This document shows positions 31,407 through 36,787 of a DNA stretch of 36,787 nt, piece after piece. Below the pieces are notes generated by a model. It was not told where the DNA came from and did not search any database. It saw nothing but the letters and a program-made list of their open reading frames with translations. Made by a program: the position numbers and the translations under genes. Source of the DNA: Lachnospiraceae bacterium UBA3273. GTDB taxonomy: Bacteria > Bacillota > Clostridia > Lachnospirales > Lachnospiraceae. The first letter of the stretch is position 1. Each line of letters starts with the position of its first letter. The DNA lies in contig DEUB01000026.1 in NCBI GenBank assembly GCA_002362385.1, forward strand, positions 1 through 36,787. The letters run 5' to 3'.

Positions 31407-31417
31407 GGAGGATTTTT

Positions 31418-31597
31418 ATGAGTGAAGATTTACCAGATTTACCCCTTGAATGTAGCTGTGGGTGTAATGAAACAGAAGAAAGAAATGTCTGTACAGATGA
31501 TATTTTAGGTATCTTTACACCTGTTGAATGGGATTTACATTGCAAGGACTGTGGCGCTTATCTGGGACATTACCATTATGGAAATTGGGACTATTGA
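31418..31597 (+). CDS. Small cysteine-rich phage protein
   Basis: The 59-residue protein has AAGGAGG before its ATG. Cysteines at CSCGC (11-15), C25 and CKDC (42-45), with later histidines (GHYHYG), suggest a zinc-binding fold. It lies in the short space between exonuclease and DUF1351 genes on the same strand. No family is recognised. Confidence 0.6.
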   Translation: MSEDLPDLPLECSCGCNETEERNVCTDDILGIFTPVEWDLHCKDCGAYLGHYHYGNWDY

Positions 31598-31617
31598 AGA
31601 TTGGAGGTTAAAACAAG

Positions 31618-32496
31618 ATGGAACTGAAAATTGAACAGGTGGCAATCCCTGAAAAGATTGCATTTAACTATGAGGAATTAAAGCAGGAATTGTCCGACAA
31701 GGTAAAGATGTATGAAACCCTTGTCTATACGGATGACCAGATCAAGAATGCAAAGGCCGACCGGGCAGACCTGAACCGACTGAAAAAAGCATTGAATGAT
31801 GAACGTATCCGGCGCGAAAAAGAGTATATGCAGCCGTTCAACGCTTTTAAGGCGCAGATCAACGAGATTATCGGAATTATCGATAAGCCGGTGGCGCTGA
31901 TTGATAAGCAGGTTAAAGAGTATGAGGAACAACAGCGGCAGGAGAAGAAAAAGAAGATTGAAGGATATTTCTTTACAGGAGAATCCCCGGAATGGCTTAC
32001 CCTGTCAATGATCTGGGATGATAAGTGGTTGAATGCTTCAGTATCTATGAAATCCATACAGGCGGAGATTGATTCACGGATTACTGCTGTTGAAAGCGAT
32101 CTTGCCACACTTTCAGAACTGCCCGAATTTGCCTTTGAAGCAATCGAGACATATAAAACAACCCTTGACCTGAATAAGTCGATTGCAGAGGGTCACAGGC
32201 TGTCGGAGATGCAGAAACGAAAAGCAGAACAGGAACGGATCAGGGCAGAGCAGGATAGACTTCGGCAGGAACAGGAGAAGGCAAAAGTTCTGATCGAATC
32301 AGAGACAAAAAAACAAGAAGAATTTGTTCCGCCGGTTGTTGATGAAGAATTTCAAAATAAAGCTTTCCAGAAGGCGGAGAGTTCGCAAGAACCTGTAAAA
32401 CAGTGGGTATCATTCAGCGCTTTATTATCAGTGGCAGATGCTCAGGCGCTTGCAGGATTTTTCAAAAGCAGAAATATCGAGTTTGAGAAAATATAA
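31618..32496 (+). CDS. DUF1351 domain phage protein
   Basis: The 292-residue protein has the DUF1351 pattern: FNYEELKQELSDKVKMYETL, an NRLKKALNDERIRREKEYMQ coiled coil (about 55-120), then a glutamate/arginine-rich helix (about 195-240). It is usually next to RecT/Bet and YqaJ genes in Firmicutes phages, as here, and probably assists recombination or replication; the mechanism is not known to me. GGAGG is upstream of the start. Confidence 0.88.
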   Translation: MELKIEQVAIPEKIAFNYEELKQELSDKVKMYETLVYTDDQIKNAKADRADLNRLKKALNDERIRREKEYMQPFNAFKAQINEIIGIIDKPVALIDKQVKEYEEQQRQEKKKKIEGYFFTGESPEWLTLSMIWDDKWLNASVSMKSIQAEIDSRITAVESDLATLSELPEFAFEAIETYKTTLDLNKSIAEGHRLSEMQKRKAEQERIRAEQDRLRQEQEKAKVLIESETKKQEEFVPPVVDEEFQNKAFQKAESSQEPVKQWVSFSALLSVADAQALAGFFKSRNIEFEKI

Positions 32497-32510
32497 GGAG
32501 GATATGATTT

Positions 32511-33269
32511 ATGGCAGTACAGAATACATTAGCACCAAAAAAAGAAATAAAAAATAAGAATGAGATAGTTTTTAATGCGAACGGAACACAGGTAAAACTT
32601 ACCCCGGATACTGTGAAGAATTACCTTGTATCTGGCGACAAGGATAAAGTAACAATGCAGGAAGTTGTAATGTTTATGAATCTCTGCAAATTTAACGGAC
32701 TCAATCCGTGGTTGAAGGAAGCATATCTGATCAAGTATGGGAATGAACCGGCGACTATTGTTGCAGGAAAAGATGCCTTTACAAAGAGGGCGGAGGGAAA
32801 CCCTAATTTTGATGGGTATAAAGCAGGACTGATACTGACGGATGAGAACATGGAAGAACTGACTTACAGAGAAGGTTCTTTTAAACTTCCGAACGAAGTG
32901 CTTGTAGGTGGATATGCGGAGGTATACAGAAAAGACCGTGACCACAGTTACAGGGCAGAAGTTACATTTGAAGAATACGCAGGAAGAAAAAAAGACGGGT
33001 CTCTGAACAGGCAGTGGGCAAATAAACCGACAACTATGATCAGAAAGGTTGCCTTGGTTCAGGCTTTAAGAGAGGCTTTTCCGGGAACGCTTGGCGGTAT
33101 GTACAGTCCGGAGGAACAGGGAGTTGAAGAGCCTATTGATGTACCTTATGTTGAGCAGCCGCAGCAGGAGACTCAGATAAATGCACAGCAGCCATCGGTA
33201 GAAGGACAATATGAGCAGCAATCTTTTGTGCAGGAGAATCCGGCAGATACTTTATTCGGAAATCAGTAG
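32511..33269 (+). CDS. RecT/Bet-type single-strand annealing protein
   Basis: The 252-residue protein shows the annealing-protein core: VTMQEVVMFMNLCKFNGLNP, WLKEAYLIKYGNEPATIVAG, KDAFTKRAEGNPNFDGYKAG and TMIRKVALVQALREAFPGTL. A glutamine-rich, disordered tail (about 205-252) may bind single-strand binding protein. Together with the YqaJ exonuclease it forms a two-component recombination system. GGAGG precedes the ATG, 14 bases after the DUF1351 gene. Confidence 0.92.
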   Translation: MAVQNTLAPKKEIKNKNEIVFNANGTQVKLTPDTVKNYLVSGDKDKVTMQEVVMFMNLCKFNGLNPWLKEAYLIKYGNEPATIVAGKDAFTKRAEGNPNFDGYKAGLILTDENMEELTYREGSFKLPNEVLVGGYAEVYRKDRDHSYRAEVTFEEYAGRKKDGSLNRQWANKPTTMIRKVALVQALREAFPGTLGGMYSPEEQGVEEPIDVPYVEQPQQETQINAQQPSVEGQYEQQSFVQENPADTLFGNQ

Positions 33270-33287
33270 TAGGAAGGGGGTGGAAAT

Positions 33288-33767
33288 ATGTCAAAAGAAA
33301 GACTGACACTGGCTAATATGTGCAGCGGAGGTGTGCAGGAGCGCATAGACAGGGCATTGGCAAAGGTATCGGATAACATCCTGGATCTTAATACTGATCC
33401 GAAAAAGAAGCGTGAAGTAATAGTAAAGATCATCTTTGCTCCAAACGAAAATGACAGGGAAGATGTTGCCGTCAATGTACAGACCTCGGTCAAACTCGCC
33501 CCGGAAATGGGACTGGAGACACAGCTTTTTATCAGTAAAGACTTCAAAAACGGCACCGTACAGCTTACAGAACACGCTAAAGGGCAGATCAAGGGCCAGC
33601 TTACCCTTGATGACTGCGGCATGTCTATGGACGATGAAGACGAAAACCGGCAGACCACAGAGGGGCTTGCAAAAGAACTTGGCTGCGATCCTGATACAGG
33701 CGAGATACTGGATCAGCCTGTAAAAGACACAAAGGTTTTAAACATGAAACAGGTTATGGGAGGATGA
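33288..33767 (+). CDS. Conserved phage protein ('replication terminator'-like)
   Basis: The 159-residue protein has an N-terminal LTLANMCSGGVQERIDRALA and TDPKKKREVIVKIIFAPNEN block that I associate with phage proteins labelled replication terminator protein, a name without strong functional proof. The C-terminus is acidic and disordered (MSMDDEDENRQTTEG). A strong GGAAGGGGGTGG lies before the ATG. Its stop overlaps an ATG at 33764. Confidence 0.7.
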   Translation: MSKERLTLANMCSGGVQERIDRALAKVSDNILDLNTDPKKKREVIVKIIFAPNENDREDVAVNVQTSVKLAPEMGLETQLFISKDFKNGTVQLTEHAKGQIKGQLTLDDCGMSMDDEDENRQTTEGLAKELGCDPDTGEILDQPVKDTKVLNMKQVMGG

Positions 33768-33772
33768 AAAAC

Positions 33773-34498
33773 ATGATCAAAGAAGCAATAGACAGGATTT
33801 TGGAACTGGCAGAGCCGAACACAGTGCAAACTTTAAACGGACGTTTCTCAGATAAGAAAATGACCCGTATGGATGATGAACTCAGGGCAGCTGCCATATC
33901 AATGAACACTCTGTCAAGCCTTGTGGATTACATTAAGGGACAGGAGGACTTTAAGCATATATCATACATCGTACAGGTAGTATCTCCGACATATGTAAAG
34001 CTGATCTCTGCCCTTGACAGAGACCGCATGAGGGAAACCCTTGTCGAAGTAAATGCGGAGATCCCGGAGTTTCCGTTTGGGCAGTTTGTCGATAATGAGA
34101 GATTCATTATCAATGTACAGTCAAAATTTATGGACGGGGAGGATAATGACAAAGCGGTCATTCTTGCATTTGCAGGTAATGTAAAAGCCGGAACTGTTGC
34201 AAAGTATGGGGATGATGGAGTGAGCCAGAAGGCGGCAATTAAAAAGGGAATCACTTCTTTAAGCGAAGTGGAAGTCCCCAGTCCGTGTATGCTGATGCCT
34301 TACAGGACATTTGTGGAGGTATCCCAGCCTGTGAGCAGCTTTATTTTCAGGGTAAAGGATGATGAACGCTCAGGCGGAGTTGCGTGTGCCTTATATGAAG
34401 CGGACGGCGGCGCATGGAGGAATGAAGCAAAAGATAATATCAAGGCATTTTTAGAAACACATTTAAAGGATGTGGATAATGTCATGGTCATATCGTAA
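33773..34498 (+). CDS. Conserved phage protein, possibly YfdQ/DUF2303-like
   Basis: The 241-residue protein starts at ATG 33773, nine bases after GGGAGG; ATG 33764 also fits the frame but is too close to that site. It is a mixed alpha/beta soluble protein (AAISMNTLSSLVDYIKGQED, HISYIVQVVSPTYVKLISAL). The split into an N-terminal helical part and a C-terminal beta domain resembles DUF2303/YfdQ proteins, a weak resemblance. Position next to RecT suggests a DNA-metabolism role. Confidence 0.65.
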   Translation: MIKEAIDRILELAEPNTVQTLNGRFSDKKMTRMDDELRAAAISMNTLSSLVDYIKGQEDFKHISYIVQVVSPTYVKLISALDRDRMRETLVEVNAEIPEFPFGQFVDNERFIINVQSKFMDGEDNDKAVILAFAGNVKAGTVAKYGDDGVSQKAAIKKGITSLSEVEVPSPCMLMPYRTFVEVSQPVSSFIFRVKDDERSGGVACALYEADGGAWRNEAKDNIKAFLETHLKDVDNVMVIS

Positions 34499-34520
34499 GT
34501 AGAAGAAAAGAACTTAGAAA

Positions 34521-34742
34521 ATGATTGGATTTAGTAAACATTCGTATCCAAAAGCAAGAAAAGACTATGAATGCCAATTCTGCGGTAAGACAATACATAA
34601 AGGAGAGGAATATTACTACGAAACCGGGGCGTGCTTATTAGGGGAATCATGTGAGTGTGATGATTTAAAATTAGGTATGTACACGATGAAAATATGTCTT
34701 ACCTGTATAGAAAATCCTATTTTTTTTTGTGATGAAGATTAG
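34521..34742 (+). CDS. Small zinc-finger-like phage protein
   Basis: The 73-residue protein has CQFC (18-21), then C38, a CEC motif and CLTC near the end, resembling a treble-clef or two-site zinc fold. The ribosome site is weak (AGAAAA region), so expression may depend on coupling with the preceding gene. No known family was recognised. Confidence 0.55.
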   Translation: MIGFSKHSYPKARKDYECQFCGKTIHKGEEYYYETGACLLGESCECDDLKLGMYTMKICLTCIENPIFFCDED

Positions 34743-34827
34743 GTAACTATCAACTGTAGCAGTTATTCATGCAGTATATCACGGAAAACGGCGGCGGTTG
34801 GTCTCTGCCGCCGGAAAGGAGGATCAT

Positions 34828-35199
34828 GTGGAATACAAACTAATAATCCCTGGAAAACTACCCGGATTAAACGATTACATAGTTGCAGAACGCACAAACC
34901 GCCACAAAGGGGCAAAAATGAAAGCAGTCAACGGAAATATCGTTGCGGTGGCGATTATGAAGTGTATGAGCGGCATTAGGATTGAGAAGCCGGTATTCAT
35001 GGAATACACATGGATTGAACCGAATAAGCGCCGGGATAAGGACAATATAAGCTCTTTCGGGCGCAAGGTCATACAGGATGCGCTTGTCCAGTGCGGTATG
35101 TTGAAAGATGATGGATGGAAGTATGTTGTCGGATTTTCCGACAGGTTTGAAGTGGATAAGGAAAATCCAAGGATAGAAGTATTGATCAAGGAGATTTGA
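34828..35199 (+). CDS. rusA: RusA-family Holliday junction resolvase
   Basis: The 123-residue protein starts at GTG 34828, placed behind AAAGGAGG. The PGKLPGLNDYI start, the catalytic aspartates in KRRDKDNISSF and IQDALVQCGMLKDDGW, and the final VGFSDRFEVDKENPRIEVLI strand are typical of RusA. It cuts four-way junctions during phage recombination or packaging. A GGCGGC/GCCGCC stem overlaps the bases before its start site. Confidence 0.9.
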   Translation: MEYKLIIPGKLPGLNDYIVAERTNRHKGAKMKAVNGNIVAVAIMKCMSGIRIEKPVFMEYTWIEPNKRRDKDNISSFGRKVIQDALVQCGMLKDDGWKYVVGFSDRFEVDKENPRIEVLIKEI

Positions 35200-35220
35200 A
35201 CAGAATGGCAGGTGGAAAAG

Positions 35221-35994
35221 ATGCCAAACAGAATATTAAAAGAAAGCATAAGAACAAGTGACAGCATCAGCAGCCTTACATGGTTTGAAGAAGTCCTGTT
35301 CTACAGGCTTATTGTAAGCTGTGATGATTATGGAAGATATGACGGGAGACCTCTGGTCATAAAAGGCAATTGCTTTCCGCTCAAGCCTGCTGTAACAGAA
35401 AAGCAGATAGATGCAGCTCTTAATAAGTTAGCGACGGCTGGCATGGTGTGCCGGTATACAGCCAATGGCAAACCGTACCTTCAATTACTGGCTTGGGAGG
35501 ATCATCAGCAGATAAGGGCAAAAAAGAGTAAATATCCGGAACCGGACAAACTTGAAAGCATTTGCAATCAAATGAAATCAGATGTTCCCGTAATCCAATC
35601 CAATCCGAATCCTAATCCGAATACGAATCCAAACAGTGCATGCAAAGCTGAAGCTTCGTCATTGTTTGAGCAGTTATGGCAGATGTACCCCAATAAAAAA
35701 GGCAAGGGACAGGTTTCGGATGCAAAGAAATTGGAACTGCTTAAAGTCGGTTTTGATGAAATGAGCAGGGCAGTCCAGCGCTATATGAGTGAACTGGAGA
35801 AAGATAAGTCATGGAGAAAGCCGCAGAATGGCAGCACGTTCTTTAAGAGTGGCTATATTGATTATCTGGACGCTAATTTTGAACCGTCAAAGCAGAAAAG
35901 TGATGCTGCTCCAGGCAGTTTTAATGATTTTCAACAGAGAGATTATGATTATGCAGAACTGGAAAAGATGCTGTTAGAAAACAGCCAGAATTGA
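35221..35994 (+). CDS. Phage replication initiator (DnaD/replisome-organizer-like)
   Basis: The 257-residue protein starts at ATG 35221 (AGGTGG upstream). The N-terminal winged-helix part (NRILKESIRTSDSI, LTWFEEVLFYRLIVSCDDYG, AALNKLATAGMVCRY) fits phage replisome-organizer proteins. A low-complexity SNPNPNPNTNPNS linker at about 123-135 is encoded by hexamer repeats of the AATCCG type. The C-terminal helix set (LFEQLWQMYPNKKGKGQVSD) resembles helicase-loader regions. It probably opens the phage origin, which could lie in this gene, though no iteron set is visible. Confidence 0.8.
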   Translation: MPNRILKESIRTSDSISSLTWFEEVLFYRLIVSCDDYGRYDGRPLVIKGNCFPLKPAVTEKQIDAALNKLATAGMVCRYTANGKPYLQLLAWEDHQQIRAKKSKYPEPDKLESICNQMKSDVPVIQSNPNPNPNTNPNSACKAEASSLFEQLWQMYPNKKGKGQVSDAKKLELLKVGFDEMSRAVQRYMSELEKDKSWRKPQNGSTFFKSGYIDYLDANFEPSKQKSDAAPGSFNDFQQRDYDYAELEKMLLENSQN

Positions 35995-36049
35995 TTGAGA
36001 AAGGAGCCGAACCGCGCGCATAAAGGATATCCGGTTCCTGAAAGAAAAA

Positions 36050-36787
36050 ATGATAAACGGAGAATTGATAGTTGACAACTTTGCCGGAGGAGGCGGAGCC
36101 AGCACCGGTATTGAAATGGCGACAGGCTACAGCGTGGACATAGCCATCAACCATGATCCTGAAGCGGTCAGAATGCATCAGACAAATCATCCTTCCACAA
36201 AGCATTACTGCGAAAGCGTCTGGGATGTGGATCCTGTGGAGGTGTGCAAGGGGCATCCGGTAGCGCTGGCATGGTTTTCGCCGGACTGCAAACACTTCAG
36301 CAAAGCCAAAGGCGGAAAACCAAAAGATAAGAGCATCCGGGGCCTTGCATGGGTGGCGCTGCGGTGGGCGGCAAAAGTAAGCCCCCGTGTGATCATGCTG
36401 GAGAACGTGGAGGAATTTAAGACCTGGGGCCCGTTAAACAGGAGCCACAGGCCCATAAAGGCAAAGCAGGGGCATACATACCATAAATTCATTAAGCAGC
36501 TTCATGAGCTGGGCTATGAAGTCCAGACACGGGAGCTTGTGGCGGCAGACTATGGAACACCTACCATGAGGAAAAGGTTTTTCATGGTCGCCAGATGCGA
36601 CGGGAAACCAATTATCTGGACAGAGCCGACACATGGACCAGCGGACAGCGAAAAAGTAAAGGCAGGGTTATTAAAGCCATACGTAGGAGCCTACACCCAG
36701 ATTGATTTTTCTCTTCCATGCCCGTCTATATTTGATACAGCAGAAGAGATCAGGGAGAAATACGGAATCCGTGCAGTAAGGCCTTTA
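36050..36787 (+). CDS. DNA (cytosine-5-)-methyltransferase, 3' end cut by window
   Basis: The frame is open to the right edge (246 codons). Motif I is VDNFAGGGGASTGIE, motif IV is FSPDCKHFSKAKGG with catalytic Cys 80, motif VI is ENVEEF (from 118) and motif VIII is YGTPTMRKRFFMVA. The canonical PC pair of motif IV is P-D-C here, as in a phage branch of these enzymes. The target-recognition domain and motifs IX-X lie beyond the window. It probably protects phage DNA from host restriction. A GAACCG/CGGTTC hairpin precedes the start; the ribosome site is weak. Confidence 0.9.
   Translation, partial: MINGELIVDNFAGGGGASTGIEMATGYSVDIAINHDPEAVRMHQTNHPSTKHYCESVWDVDPVEVCKGHPVALAWFSPDCKHFSKAKGGKPKDKSIRGLAWVALRWAAKVSPRVIMLENVEEFKTWGPLNRSHRPIKAKQGHTYHKFIKQLHELGYEVQTRELVAADYGTPTMRKRFFMVARCDGKPIIWTEPTHGPADSEKVKAGLLKPYVGAYTQIDFSLPCPSIFDTAEEIREKYGIRAVRPL

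Noticed and set aside
1..36787. CRISPR array, tRNA or rRNA genes
   Set aside because: No regularly spaced repeats with unique spacers, no cloverleaf and no rRNA-like sequence were seen. The 11-bp and 21-bp repeats are too short and have no spacers.

Overview
The window looks like a Lachnospiraceae-type (Clostridium cluster XIVa) Firmicutes chromosome with the left end of an integrated temperate phage. The basis is Firmicutes-style AAGGAGG ribosome binding sites, hemZ, one bifunctional Rel protein, a LytTR-DUF3021 pair, the hisS-aspS pair and many strong sigma-A-like promoters. No search could be run; family names come from recognising motifs and overall resemblance.

Layout. (1) About 1-2070: an A+T-rich row of small same-strand genes, including a SUKH/SMI1-KNR4 protein and an Imm3-like protein. 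It resembles an immunity-gene array of a polymorphic toxin system whose toxin would lie left of the window. (2) 2077-3287: a DUF434-like protein and a LURP-one-like protein. They are followed by a roughly 300-bp imperfect palindrome. (3) 3640-8234: an ECF sigma factor and its membrane anti-sigma factor with a probable autoregulatory promoter, then a LytTR regulator with DUF3021 partner and an ABC-2 exporter. Three CTTACC boxes spaced exactly 21 bp lie before the exporter and look like LytTR operators. (4) 8275-12406: a voltage-gated-type K+ channel, a DegV lipid-binding protein and, on the minus strand, a TrkH/KtrB-TrkA/KtrA potassium uptake pair. (5) 12501-24798: rel, a metallo-beta-lactamase hydrolase, hemZ, a MalT/LuxR-type STAND regulator, hisS, aspS, a glycerol-1-phosphate dehydrogenase-like gene, an 80-bp-arm foldback repeat that includes that gene's last codons, and an Sfp-type phosphopantetheinyl transferase.

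(6) 24764 to the end: a cell-wall amidase gene is cut inside its first zinc-binding motif (GHGG) by an element whose large serine recombinase gene ends about 20 bp from the junction. This is the left attachment junction of a prophage that runs off the right edge. Next come a Hol_Tox-type type I toxin with a convergent antisense RNA, a lysogeny module (unknown protein, ImmA/IrrE-like protease, repressor), a divergent control region with four 10-bp operator-like sites, a Cro-like protein and a MITE-like 213-bp inverted-repeat element. The early genes follow: 3D-domain protein, YqaJ exonuclease, DUF1351, RecT/Bet, RusA, a replication protein and a truncated cytosine-C5 methyltransferase.

The most noteworthy items are the type I toxin-antitoxin locus at 26945-27320, with its bidirectional terminator, perfect antitoxin promoter and SD-sequestering hairpin; the two large palindromes that share internal motifs; the 21-bp LytTR-like operator array; and the insertion into the amidase active-site motif.
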